Source: CAZMLC01 sp964567125 (lineage in GTDB: Bacteria; Verrucomicrobiota; Kiritimatiellia; RFP12; UBA1067). From it: DNA of 21,859 nt. The notes beneath the pieces are model-generated. The model was not told the DNA's origin, searched no databases, and worked only from the letters and a program-made list of their open reading frames with translations. Shown piece after piece: positions 1 through 10,500 of the stretch; positions within the stretch are counted from its first letter, which is position 1, and every line of letters begins with the position of its first letter. Made by a program: the position numbers and the translations under genes. The DNA is taken from NCBI GenBank assembly GCA_964567125.1, contig CAZMLC010000049.1, forward strand, positions 1 to 21,859, read 5' to 3'.

Positions 1-601
1 CACGGCCACCGCGCCAATCCTTCTTGGAAGGACCGTCGACGGTCTTCTGCGTCGCTGTTGCGGCGTGAACCGTGGTCATGAGACCCTTGACGATGCCGAA
101 CTTGTCGTTCAGAACCTTCGCGACAGGTGCCAGGCAGTTGGTTGTGCAGGAGGCGTTCGAGATGATCGTCTGGCCGGCGTAGCTCTTGTGGTTCACGCCA
201 TAGACGAACATCGGGGTGTCGTCCTTGGAAGGAGCGGACATGATGACTTTCTTCGCGCCAGCCTTGATGTGGGCTTCAGCGGTGACCTTGTCGAGGAAGA
301 GACCCGTGGATTCAACCACGACGTCTGCGCCGACTTCGTTCCACTTGAGGGCGGTCGGATCCTTTTCAGCCGTGAGGCGGATCTTCTTGCCGTTGACGAT
401 GAGGTTCGTGCCTTCGACTGCGATGGAACCGCAGAACTGACCGTGCACGGAATCATACTTCAGCATGTAAGCCAGATAATCTGGGTCGAGGAGGTCGTTG
501 ATGCCGACGATCTCGATATCGTTTGAGAAATTCTTCACTGCCGCGCGGAAGACCATGCGTCCGATACGGCCAAAACCATTGATACCAACCTTGATTGCCA
601 T
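1..601 (-). CDS. gap: Glyceraldehyde-3-phosphate dehydrogenase, N-terminal 200 residues (3' end outside window)
   Basis: Glycolytic enzyme that oxidises glyceraldehyde-3-phosphate to 1,3-bisphosphoglycerate with NAD+ in the cytoplasm. Translating the minus strand from the ATG at 601 gives MAIKVGINGFGRIGR, the Rossmann nucleotide-binding start typical of the family. The active-site block SNASCTTNCLAP follows, with the catalytic Cys at residue 152 and the partner His at about 179 (TTVHA). The frame is open to position 1 without a stop, so roughly the last 130 residues lie off the window. The start is fixed by AAGGAG seven bases upstream of the ATG and by the conserved N-terminus. It has its own promoter (see 658-686), so it is probably transcribed separately from the dehydrogenase gene upstream. 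Identification is close to certain; whether it is the glycolytic or a gluconeogenic paralogue cannot be told from this fragment. Confidence 0.97.
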   Translation of the reverse strand, partial: MAIKVGINGFGRIGRMVFRAAVKNFSNDIEIVGINDLLDPDYLAYMLKYDSVHGQFCGSIAVEGTNLIVNGKKIRLTAEKDPTALKWNEVGADVVVESTGLFLDKVTAEAHIKAGAKKVIMSAPSKDDTPMFVYGVNHKSYAGQTIISNASCTTNCLAPVAKVLNDKFGIVKGLMTTVHAATATQKTVDGPSKKDWRGGR

Positions 602-657
602 GTCTTTTCTCCTTAATCGGGATTGAGCATCCCTTTGCCTTGCTAATATGGCAAATC

Positions 658-686
658 AATATACCTCTTTGACGGGTATGAGTCAA
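658..686 (-). promoter_or_regulatory. Sigma-70-type promoter of gap
   Basis: On the minus strand TTGACT (681-686) and TATATT (658-663) are separated by exactly 17 bases. This is a near-consensus -35/-10 pair, giving a leader of about 50 nt before the gap ATG at 601. A Shine-Dalgarno AAGGAG lies just upstream of that ATG. The -35 box begins only about 20 bases after the stop of the upstream short-chain dehydrogenase, supporting an independent, strong housekeeping transcript. Confidence 0.75.
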
Positions 687-705
687 GTTTGCGCTTTTGA
701 AGGCG

Positions 706-1479
706 TCAACTTTCGATGGTCCTCGTTTTGCGCAACAGATGCTGGCCGCTATCGACGTAGAAGACTTGGCCGGTCAGGAAGTCGGCATTCAACACAAATG
801 AGACCGTGGTTGCCAGATCGTGCGGGGTGGGCCTGAATCCGAGGGGAAACGCGCCGGCAGGCTCGGCAGTTGCGGGATCGGGGGGGGCGAGGAGCGCCCC
901 GGGGGCGAGACCCATGAGGCGCAGCGTCGGGGCGAAACGGCGCGCTTCCTGACAGGTGAAGTCGGCCAGTGCGCGCTTGGTCAGCGTGTACGGGGTGGTG
1001 TCCGCAGCATCGGCAATGCGCTGGTCGAGCAGGTTGATGACGCAACCGGGGCGTTCGCCGCTGGAGGTGCTGAGCTGGCGATAGAGCCGTTCCGTCAGGC
1101 GCTTGGGGCTTTCCACGTTGAGTTGCCAGAGGGCTGCGGCATCCGCAGCGGCCAGCGTCGGCTGCAGTGAAAAGCTGGCGGCATTGTTGATGAGCGCGTG
1201 GAGGGTGCCGGTGTGGGCCAATGCAGCATCGAACACACCATCAGCGGCAGCGGGCTGCGACAGATCGCCGCAGACCCAGGAGGCGCGCAATCCTTGACGG
1301 TTCAGGGCTGCGCAGTGCGCTTCGGCTTCAGCGGTCGCGGTATGCACGTGCAACACCACGTGCCAGCCTTCGCGGGCGAGCTGATCGGCCATGGCGCGAC
1401 CGAGCCGCCGACCTGCCCCGGTGATCAGAATTGCACGATTGGCCGCTTTTGCCTGTTGACTTTCCATGACAAGAATCAT
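706..1479 (-). CDS. Short-chain dehydrogenase/reductase, pteridine-reductase (PTR1/FolM)-like
   Basis: Cytoplasmic NAD(P)H-dependent oxidoreductase of the SDR superfamily, 257 residues, the usual length. The cofactor motif TGAGRRLG lies at residues 20-27, NNAAS at about 98-102, and the active-site YTLTK gives Tyr164 and Lys168. The position that normally carries the catalytic Ser holds Asp152 in NLLDQR. The RR after TGAG and this Asp are features of pteridine reductases and of FolM (dihydromonapterin reductase), so a pterin or folate substrate is the best guess. No folate genes lie nearby to confirm it. The start is uncertain: ATG 1479 has TAAGG only one base away, and ATG 1467 has no Shine-Dalgarno but leaves the domain intact. 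It is divergent from the HAD-like gene, with almost no space between them. Confidence 0.8.
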   Translation of the reverse strand: MILVMESQQAKAANRAILITGAGRRLGRAMADQLAREGWHVVLHVHTATAEAEAHCAALNRQGLRASWVCGDLSQPAAADGVFDAALAHTGTLHALINNAASFSLQPTLAAADAAALWQLNVESPKRLTERLYRQLSTSSGERPGCVINLLDQRIADAADTTPYTLTKRALADFTCQEARRFAPTLRLMGLAPGALLAPPDPATAEPAGAFPLGFRPTPHDLATTVSFVLNADFLTGQVFYVDSGQHLLRKTRTIES

Positions 1480-1484
1480 ACCTT
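1456..1484 (+). promoter_or_regulatory. Possible promoter of the HAD-like gene (near-leaderless)
   Basis: TTGACT (1456-1461) is followed after 17 bases by TACCTT (1479-1484), a good -35 box with a weak -10 box. Transcription would begin around 1490, within a few bases of the ATG at 1493, which would explain why no ribosome-binding site is seen. The elements lie inside the 5' end of the divergent dehydrogenase gene. The weak -10 makes this tentative. Confidence 0.3.
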
Positions 1485-1492
1485 ATTTTTAC

Positions 1493-2392
1493 ATGAACCA
1501 AAACATCAATTTGAACGTAGCCAGTCGCGATTTGAAGTATTATATTTTCGATTGGGACGACAATATTCTGCATATGCCCACGCACATTCATTTGGAACGG
1601 CGGTTGCAGGATGGTTCATGGGCGCCGCATGTGGTGTCGACCTCGCTCTACGCCGTGATCCGCAACGATACGGTCAATTACCGTCCGCCGAATGGCGATT
1701 GGGAGTCGGCGTTTCGGGAGTTTCGCGATTTTTCAACCGACGATGAGAGCAAATTTCTGAAAGACGCGCGCGCGGCGATTGACCGCGTCTTGAACGGGGC
1801 TGAAAAACCGCCACCCAGTTTTCAGACATTCCGGCAGACGCTGGTGGAGGGGCGCATCTTCGCGATCGTGACCGCCCGCGGTCACAACAGCGAGACGCTG
1901 CGGCGCGGCGTCTCCCTCTTCATTGAACGGGTGCTGACCACGGCGGAGCGATATGCGATGATCGGCAATTTGCGCGGCTACATTGCCTGTTACGATGGTG
2001 CGGCGATCAACGCGTCGCTCTCCGATGAGCAGGTGGTGGAACGCTATCTCGCGTTGAACAAATACCATGCGGTGACCTCGCCGCAGTTTCGCAGCTGGGT
2101 TGCGGAACATCTGCCCAACATTGAAAAATCCGAGGCACGCAAGCAATTCGCGATTCGCGACTTTGTTGAGCATCTCTTCAGAATTATTGATCGCATCGGT
2201 GTACACAAACCCATCAGCGTCGGGTTTTCCGATGACGATCCCGCCAATGTCCGTGCCGTGGAAGAGTACATTCGCGATGAACTGGCGCTGCGCTTCCCCT
2301 CGGTTAAATTTGTGGTGTACGATACCTCGGACCCCGAGTTTACCTCCGGACGCAAGGTGGTGGTCTCCGGTCAGCTCGATTTAGGGCTGTAA
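1493..2392 (+). CDS. HAD-superfamily hydrolase of unknown substrate
   Basis: About 299 residues from ATG 1493. Near the N-terminus YIFDWDDNIL carries the DxD nucleophile and acid/base motif of haloacid-dehalogenase phosphatases. IVTARGH supplies motif II (Thr), and VGFSDDDPANV is a good motif IV with acidic Mg2+ ligands. Between motifs II and IV is a long, mostly helical insert of about 110 residues that may act as a cap. No signal peptide or membrane segment is visible, so it is probably cytoplasmic. An in-frame ATG at 1466 would overlap the divergent dehydrogenase gene; I prefer 1493 because the protein still begins well before motif I. Neither start has a Shine-Dalgarno. The substrate cannot be inferred from the sequence or neighbours. 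Confidence 0.75.
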   Translation: MNQNINLNVASRDLKYYIFDWDDNILHMPTHIHLERRLQDGSWAPHVVSTSLYAVIRNDTVNYRPPNGDWESAFREFRDFSTDDESKFLKDARAAIDRVLNGAEKPPPSFQTFRQTLVEGRIFAIVTARGHNSETLRRGVSLFIERVLTTAERYAMIGNLRGYIACYDGAAINASLSDEQVVERYLALNKYHAVTSPQFRSWVAEHLPNIEKSEARKQFAIRDFVEHLFRIIDRIGVHKPISVGFSDDDPANVRAVEEYIRDELALRFPSVKFVVYDTSDPEFTSGRKVVVSGQLDLGL

Positions 2393-2417
2393 GCAACCGC
2401 GAACGCGTGTTCAAAAC

Positions 2418-2435
2418 GTACAATTCTTTGCGCGT
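2418..2435 (+). promoter_or_regulatory. Candidate operator upstream of the glycoside hydrolase gene
   Basis: CGTAC near 2417 and GTACG near 2434 form a 5-bp inverted repeat around CAATTCTTTGCGC. The same stretch holds TTTGCGCGT (2427-2435), a 9-mer that recurs at 16607-16615 upstream of the beta-helix gene. The two copies sit 90 and 100 bases before their respective start codons. This could be a binding site for the regulator encoded at 18569. I could not place a convincing -35/-10 pair here. Confidence 0.3.
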
Positions 2436-2524
2436 ACGATACAATACAACCGTGCGCCGCTTATGCTTTCATATCCATACTTCTCAATCTGCGGAATGGA
2501 TTGGGGAAAATAAGGGGATCGACG

Positions 2525-4466
2525 ATGAAGGTATTTTTATTTGCACTGGGGATGCTTGCGGGGGTTGTTCAGGCACAAGAAACGGACGCGTTATTTCCTT
2601 TTCTCATCTCGTATGATGGACCGACCAATGCCACGAGCATGGCGCATCTGCTCGATGCACCAGCGGGCAAACAGGGTTTCGTGCGCGTGGTGAACGGACG
2701 TTTCGCAACCGCGCAGGGGCCGATCCGCTTCAACGGTTCGAACCTGACGGGTGCAGGCAACTTCCCTTCACATGCGGAAGCCGATAAGCTCGCGGGCCGG
2801 TTAGCCCGGCTAGGGATCAACTGCATCCGCATGCATCATATGGATACATACTGGAAATGGCAGGGGCTGATTGCGGACGATCCCGCGACGCAGCGCAGTT
2901 TTAATCCTGCGATGCTGGAACGGATGGATTACCTGGTGTATGCTCTGAAGCAGCGCGGAATCTATGTGAACATCAATCTGCATGTGGGCCGGTGGTGGGA
3001 CGAGCGCGACGGGTTCGGCTCGCGTAATGGGCGGACCTATTTTGACAAAGGGCTCGATAATTTCGAGCCGCGCATGATTGAGCTGCAAAAAGAGTACGCA
3101 CGCAATTTGCTGACGCACGTCAATCCCTACACGCAACGCGCCTATTGCGATGAACCGTGCGTGGCCATGGTCGAGATCAACAATGAGAACGCGCTGTTCA
3201 ACGAATACAACCACGGCGGAATCGACGGCTTGCGCGAACCCTTTGCGACCGAATTCAGGACGCAGTGGAACGCATGGCTGCGCAAGAAATATGGCACAAC
3301 CGAGGCGGTGCTGAAGGCGTGGAAGTGGCCGAATAAGCCCTTGTGTGACGAACAGATCGCTGACGCCTCCTTCCGGTCCGGCGCTGAATCGCTGCTTGCG
3401 CCCAGCCACACCGTGGAAGCGGGGACGATCCCTGCGCTTACGCGTAACGCCTTTGCCCCGCGGGCCGCGCGCGCGGATTTTGTCCAGTTTCTGGTCGACA
3501 CGGAGACCGCTTACTGGACGGGCATGTATCGTTTTCTGAAGGATGAGTTGAAGGTCCACTCCGTGGTCTCCGGCACGCAGATGGGGTACAGTCCCACTTC
3601 GGTCCAGGCGCAGCTCGATTACATCGATAACCATTCCTATTGGTGCCATCCGTCGGGCAAGAATTTATTGCATGACCGGTATTCCTGGCAGATTTCAAAT
3701 CGTTCGATGGTCAACAGTCTGTCGACGATGCTCGGCTTGTGCAGTCAGCGGGTTGAAGGTAAGCCCTATACCGTGAGCGAATACAATCATCCCTATCCCA
3801 ACCAGTACGGTGCGGAGGGGCATCCCTTCCTCTGCGTGTATGGGCGGCTACACGGGTGGAATGGCGTTTTCCAGTACACCTACAACCACGATCCTGATTT
3901 TGAACCGACGCGGACACCGCGCTATTTTGATATGCTGGCGCGGACCGATGTGCTCGCGCATTTCCCAGCCTGTGCGGCGATCTTCATCCGGGGCGATGTG
4001 CAGGAGGCCCGGCAGCGACTGGTTGCCAGCGTGCCGTATGAACGCTGGTTCGAGGATGCTGTGACGCAGCGCAAAGTCGCGGCGCAGACGGAGCAGGGGG
4101 GCGTTGCCAGTTCCTGGGGGCTTGTTCATGGCATCAGCGTGGATCTGTCAGGAAAGGAATGTCCCGCAGCTCCTGCCGCCAAACACAATGCGGTGATTGT
4201 CAGCGATACCGAAGAGATTGTCTGGAGCCGTGAGCGTGAGAACAAAGGGCTCTGGACGCTCAACACGCCCAACGTCAAGTTCGTGACAGGATACCCAGAG
4301 CAGCGCGTGGTTTCTCTGGGCGAAATACAGATCGCGATCGGGCAGACGCGCCTGAACTGGGCCGCACTTTCCCTGGTATCGCGCTGGGGCAACGGGTTTG
4401 GCGGAAAGGGGAAGGCCTCCGTTCTTCTGGCGGCCACGGGCGTTTCGGAAAACAGAGGCACAACGA
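2525..4466 (+). CDS. Secreted glycoside hydrolase, clan GH-A (GH5-like), 3' end lost in gap 1
   Basis: Extracellular or periplasmic polysaccharide hydrolase; 647 residues are visible. MKVFLFALGMLAGVVQA is a signal peptide, probably cut after VQA. The (beta/alpha)8-type domain starts with RFNGSNLTGAGNFP and GINCIRMHHMDTYW, a style shared by cellulase-family enzymes. The likely acid/base is Glu221 in VEINNEN and the likely nucleophile Glu419 in TVSEYNHPYPN; both are inferred from motif style and the clan's retaining mechanism. The C-terminal part (LLAATGVSENRG) resembles the beta-sandwich end of such enzymes and should continue perhaps 50-100 residues into the gap. The start is set by AAGGGG nine bases before ATG 2525. 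It lies directly upstream of the giant esterase gene on the same strand, so an operon is likely, and a single fused frame cannot be excluded. The exact GH family and substrate are not determined. Confidence 0.85.
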
Positions 4467-4566
4467 NNNNNNNNNNNNNNNNNNNNNNNNNNNNNNNNNN
4501 NNNNNNNNNNNNNNNNNNNNNNNNNNNNNNNNNNNNNNNNNNNNNNNNNNNNNNNNNNNNNNNNNN
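4467..4566. other. Assembly gap 1 (100 N)
   Basis: One hundred N, the conventional placeholder for a gap of unknown length. It hides the 3' end of the glycoside hydrolase and the 5' end (signal peptide and any N-terminal domain) of the giant esterase. The frames on the two sides differ (2525 frame before, 4567 frame after), but with an unknown gap length this says nothing about one gene versus two. Confidence 0.99.
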
Positions 4567-7500
4567 AATCCTGTGATTCGTATTATGCCGCTGGGCGATT
4601 CGATTACCTACGGCGCTTCAACGCCGGGCGGTTATCGTTATCCGCTCTATGTCGCGTTGACCAATGCCGGGTACAACGTCGATTACGTCGGGACGCGTAA
4701 CGATAACGGTGCAACGGGATTGCCAGATTCAGATCATCAAGGAATTGGCGGATGGAAAATCTCCAATGCCTCCAATGGTCTTTACGACTATATTCTTGGC
4801 TGGTTTGCCGCGATTCAGGACCCGCATGTGGTATTGCTGCATATCGGCACCAATGATACCGGTGAGGGACCAACCGCCTTCGCAACCGCGATTGATCGCT
4901 GGGATCTGCTGATTGAACGCATCGCGAAGTATCATCCAAGCGCGCACATCATTGCCACCTCGCTGCTGAAGCGGGGTAATCCGCAGTACACCTACATCAC
5001 GAATTATTTCAATCCGTATGTGCCCTCGCGTATTGCGGCGCATCAAGCCGCAGGCCGCCGTGTCTATTTTCTGGATATGCACAGCAAGCTCGAGCTGAGC
5101 GACATGTATGACAACCTCCATCCGAGTGCTGCGGGCTATCAGAAGATGGCGAATGCATGGTTTGAGGCCATTACCAACATCATTGCGCCGACCACGCTGC
5201 AGATCAATCAGCCGACGCTGGCAAGCGCAACCCCTTCCACGGACAATACGACGTTGAGCGTGCTGTTCAGCAAGAAGGTCGAGCCGGCTTCTGCGACCAA
5301 TATCGCAAACTACGCCATTTCAGGGGACATCTCGATTTCTTCGGCTTCAATTGATGCCGGATTGCGCACCGTGACGCTGAAGACAACGGCGCGAACCAAA
5401 GGCCAGCTCTATACGATCACAGCGACAAACGTGTACGAAGAGACGGGGACTGTGGCGATTCCTGCGGCATCGCAGACGACCTTTTTTGGAATTACTGCGC
5501 GCGGTTATACGAACAATGTTCCCGAGTCGAGCGGATATCAATTGGTCTACTCCCTGGATCTGCCCTCCGTGCAGCCCTATTACAAGGATAACATGGTGGC
5601 TTACACTGTGGACAACAGCGCCAAGATTCCTCCTTTTAAACGCGTGGCCTATTATTTGGAATTGCAGAAGAGCGACGGCGATCTGCAGTATGCCTGGGTC
5701 TCCATGGATGCCTTTACGACGGATGCGAAGAAAATCGGCGTTCCTGCGCGGTATACCGGGGCGATCTTCCAGCAGGTCGTTTCCAACATGAACGTGGTGT
5801 GCAACGTCGGTAGCGTTTCCAATGGAACGTTTGCTGCGGGCAACATTGAATTCTGGCCGGACAATTACAGCAACGCGGGCGGGTTGGGAACGCTCGGAGG
5901 GAACACCACGACGCTGTATGACTTTGACGATCAGCGGACGACGGGCAATTACGCCTGTATGCAAGTCCATAATTTCTTAAAACAGCATACTGTTTTTGCA
6001 TTTAACAGCTGGGGCGGCAATGATGCATCGGTCCCCAATATCGGTATCGGGAACAGCACGGAGAACAGCCAGAGCACGGATTGGACCTTTATTTACAATG
6101 CCGGACTCTATACGGTCAAGACGTTGCAGGTGCTGGTGCAGTTGGATAACCATGCGGCGGATACGACAGCGCCCAAGTTGCTCGGCGCAAAGGCAATGTT
6201 CTCGGGTCGTATGGTCGAGGTCTATTTTGATAAGGCCATGACACCTGCGACAGCGCTTGACACCTATACGTTTAATAACGGCGTTCAAGTCATTTCCAGC
6301 ACAACAGCGGATGACGGACGGACCGTGCAGCTGGTCACAACCCNNNNNNNNNNNNNNNNNNNNNNNNNNNNNNNNNNNNNNNNNNNNNNNNNNNNNNNNN
6401 NNNNNNNNNNNNNNNNNNNNNNNNNNNNNNNNNNNNNNNNNNNGAGCTGGTGAAGGCGAACTTCACGACGCAGTATATCTGGGTGGCGTTTGATCCGTTG
6501 ACGCAGGACAAGACCAAAATCGGGGTTCCTACCGTCGCCTCCGGGGCTATCTGGCAGCAGATCCTGACGAACATGGATGTGTTTTCCAATGTGCCGGGCA
6601 TTACCAATTACACGGCGTGTTCCTATGGCAATATCGAGTTTTGGCCTTACGACTACGGGAGCTCCAACGCGATGAACATCGCAGGTGCAAGCGCAACGCT
6701 CTATGACTTTGGCGATGAACGCCGTTCGAACGGCAGTTACGGTTCAATGCAAGTGCATAATTACCGCGACAAGACAACGCTGATGGCCGTGAACAATTGG
6801 GGCTCGGATGGACGGAAACTCTGCGTGGGAATCGGCAACAGTCCCTCGTCCCTGCGGGCGGATGCGACGGATTGGACCTTTGCTGAAAACAGTGCGACCT
6901 ACTACAGCCGCAAGCTTTTCATCCTGGTTCGTCCGAGCGCGGTCTCGACCAACGCATTGATTCCAGAGCAGGTCGTTGCCAATGTTCCGGATGCGGTTAA
7001 CTATGAACATGCGTATACGGTGGATATTCCCGTGCGCGCAAACTTTTCAAATGTGCAATCCAATCTGGTGTACCATACGGTCAATCGCGCCGCGCTGGTG
7101 TCGAAGAATATCGGCCGCATTGCCTACTACCTTGAGTTGCAGAAGGCGTCTGATCCGCAGCCCCAGTATCTCTGGGTCTCCATGGATGCGTTTGAGAGCG
7201 ATGTGCGTAAAATCTCTATCCCGACCAATACCTGCGCCTACCAGCGCCGGGTGACGCGCATGGATGTGAAATCCAATGTCAATGGCATTACGAATGGCAC
7301 GGGGCTGTCGACCGGGTACATCGAGTTCTGGCCGAACAACTATACGGCAACGAACAGCCTTTTGATTGCCGGTGCGAGTCAGACCGCCTATGATTTCGGC
7401 GATAAGATCAGTGATTCGTTTGGCACGTCGACGGGGTATGGCTGCATGCAGGTCCATAACATCGGGGCGCAGCAGACGCTCTTCGCGATCAACAATTTCA

Positions 7501-10500
7501 ATAACACCTCCGCATCGGAGGCGGTCTGCATTGGTATCGGCAATCGTCCGGGGAGCGCGGATACGGATTGGACGTTTGCGAAAAACGCAGGGGATTATAC
7601 GGTCCGCCGGCTCTATGTCTTTGTGCAGGCGGGCGGCGTATCGACGGATTTCACACCGCCGATTCCCGTTACGGCCGTGGCTGCGCGTGCGCTGGACCAG
7701 ATCTGCCTGACCTTCAGTAAGCCCATGGGCGATTGCGCGCTGGACAGCACGCTGTATACGATCAATAAGGGGATCACGGTGACGCGTGCGCGGCTCTCAG
7801 CCAATTACCAGGATGTCTATTTGACGGTCACGCCGGCCTTGACGCCTGGACAGACCTATCAGATCGACTGCAATCCGCTGTTGCTGGTCGATCGCACGCC
7901 CAACGCGAATGCGGTTTATCCGTATCGTCCATGGACGACGTGTACGGTTCCTGCGGTCGCGTGGCCCTCTGTTTTGACGGGGATCAGCGATGCAGCGGGA
8001 TATACGCTGATCAATACACTGCCGCTCTCCGATCCGACTTATACGCGGCATCAGGGTGCGCCCTATCAGATCGATGAAGGCAAGTTTTACAATAAAGCCT
8101 TTGACCGGCAGGCCTACTGTCTGGAACTGGTGGGAACGAACGGCGTCAGCCAATGGGCCTATGTCTCCATGGATGCATTTGGCAAGGCGTTGGCCAAGAT
8201 CGGCCTGCCGACTGCGGAACGTCGGTTTGGCTATCAGCAGTACGTTTCCAATCTGGTGATCGCTGCATATTCGTCGGCGACAAACAATCCGCCGATCGCG
8301 GTCGGTAATGTCGCTGCGGGTAACGTCGAGTTCTGGCCTGCCAACTATTCGCAGCAAAATGCCAAGGGGATTCCCAATGCGACCGACACCTACTTTGATT
8401 GCGGCGACATGTGGGATGGCTCGTTTGCGGCAGGACACGGCACGATGCAGATCCACAACTTCGCGATCGGGCAGACGATTCTGAGTCTCAACAACATCGG
8501 CGGCGCGTCGCTGGGTCTTGGCATCGGTAATCGCGATGATGGCAATGGGCAGACGGATCGCGACTGGACGCATGCAGGGAACCGGGCGGCCTATTCGACG
8601 CGCAATCTTTATGTTCTGGCCCGCTTGACTGGAACTGATCTTGTCAGCACGACAAACATGACGATCTGGATGCAGCCGCAGTCCATCGCGGTGAATGAAG
8701 GGCAGAGCGCGGTCTTCGCTGTGCAAGCTCCGGAGGGCGCAACGTATCAATGGCGTAAGAACGGCGTGGATATTCCGGGCGCGACGCTCTCTGTCTTTGA
8801 AATTCTGCGCTGTGCGACGGCGGATCAGGGCGGGTACTCCGTGGCGATTTACACGGCGGCCGGCGACTACACGGTCAGCGAGACCGCGCAGCTCTCTGTC
8901 CTTGCGCGCGATGTCACATATACGCAGACGAACGCGGTCGTCCGCATCATGCCACTGGGCGATTCGATTACCTATGGAAGCGGCACGGCGGGCGGATATC
9001 GTCTGCCGCTGTATCAAATGCTGACGAACGCGGGGTACCGCGTGGACTATGTGGGAACGCGCACGGATAACGGTGCCGGCGCATTGCCGGATTCCAATCA
9101 CCAGGGACTGAGCGGCTGGCGCATTTCAATCGCCGGAAGCGGGTTGCTGGAGAACATGCGCGACTGGTTTGCTGCGGTTGATGATCCGCACATCGTGCTC
9201 GTGCACATCGGCACCAACGACTCGGATGAGACTAATCGTTTTGCGCGCACGGCGATTGCCAACCTTGACGCGTTGATTACGCGCATTGCCGAGTGTCAGC
9301 CCAGCGCGCACATCATTGTGACCTCGCTGATGCGGCGGACCGGAGCACAGTATGATGCGATTACGAACTACTTCAATCCGAACGTGCCAAGCCGCGTGGC
9401 GGCGCATCAGCTGGCGGGACGTCGTGTCTACTTCCTCGATATGCACAATTATTTGCAGCTCTCGGATATGTACGACAATCTGCATCCTACTGCAGGCGGG
9501 TACACGAAGATGGCCGCTGCCTGGTTCTCCGCGATCACGAATATCTTCCCCGCGAATGTGCAGCAGATGAATTTGCCTGCCATGGTGCGTGCAGTTCCTT
9601 CGGCTACGCTGACCTCTGTAGCCCTGACCTTCAATAAACCGGTGAAAAGCGCATCGGCGGTTGCGGCTGGTAACTATCAGCTCGACAATGGTTGCCGCGT
9701 GACTGCGGCGACGCTGGCCAACGATCTGCGGACTGTGACGCTGACAACAACGCCGTTGTCCACGCATATCCGGTATACGTTGACCGTGAACAATATCGTG
9801 GATACAAACACGGTCAGCCCATTGACGATTATGCCGGATTCGACAATTTCGTTTATGCCGACGATCGTACGCGGGTATACCTCGAATGTGCCCGAGAGCG
9901 CGGACTACCAGCTGCTCTACACGTTGAACCTGCCGAACACAGCGAATTACAGTGGCAGTCAGGTCGACTATACGGTGGATAATTCCGCGATGCAGTTCCC
10001 GATTTCACGCGTTGCGTATTACTTAGAGTTGCAGCGTATTGAGGAGAATTCCCCGCTCTATTACGTGTGGGTCTCCATGGACACCTTCACAAATGACGTC
10101 CGGCTGCTGGGCGTGCCGACGCGCTTCCGGCAGGCTGTGATTCAAAAAGCGCTGAGCAATCTGCGCGTATATTCGAATGTGGACGGCGTAAAGACGGGGC
10201 CTGTTACAAGCGGGCAGATCGAGTTCTGGCCTTATAATTACACTGCGGCGAACGGGGCATCGGTTCCTGGTGCGGATGGTGGGCGGCTTGACTTTGGCGA
10301 CACCTGCTCGTTCTCGGGCGATCATGGCTCCATGCAGATCCATAATCTGAGCGACCGGCAGACGGTTTTTGCCTTTAACAACTGGGGTGCCTCCGGCAGT
10401 GCGTTTGTCTCGCTCGGAATCGGCAATCAGCCGACCAGCCTGGGCGTTGAACCGGATTGGACCTTCAACTACAATGGCGGCTATTATGCGGTCAAGGCCC

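Larger units (their letters stand above)
4573..8936 (+). repeat. Cassette copy 1 of the internal tandem duplication
   Basis: SGNH - Ig A - repeat 1 - Ig B - repeat 2 - repeat 3 - Ig C - repeat 4 - Ig D. It begins VIRIMPLGDSITYG, and the matching VVRIMPLGDSITYG opens copy 2 exactly after Ig D. Each repeat resembles its counterpart in copy 2 more than its neighbours in the same copy, which shows that the whole cassette duplicated as a block. Part of Ig B and the first ~60 residues of repeat 2 are missing in gap 2. Confidence 0.9.

Noticed and set aside
65..526. Plus-strand open frame of 153 codons at the left edge
   Set aside because: Shadow of gap: the minus strand here gives an unmistakable glyceraldehyde-3-phosphate dehydrogenase.
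2393..2524. Terminator between the HAD-like gene and the glycoside hydrolase
   Set aside because: Only a tiny CGCG/CGCG stem is visible, without a T-tract.
4573..6450. GTG codons at 4573 and 6450 as possible gene starts
   Set aside because: Both are internal codons just after assembly gaps. The protein is already inside a conserved motif (VIRIMPLGD) or in mid-domain (ELVKANF), and neither has a ribosome-binding site.
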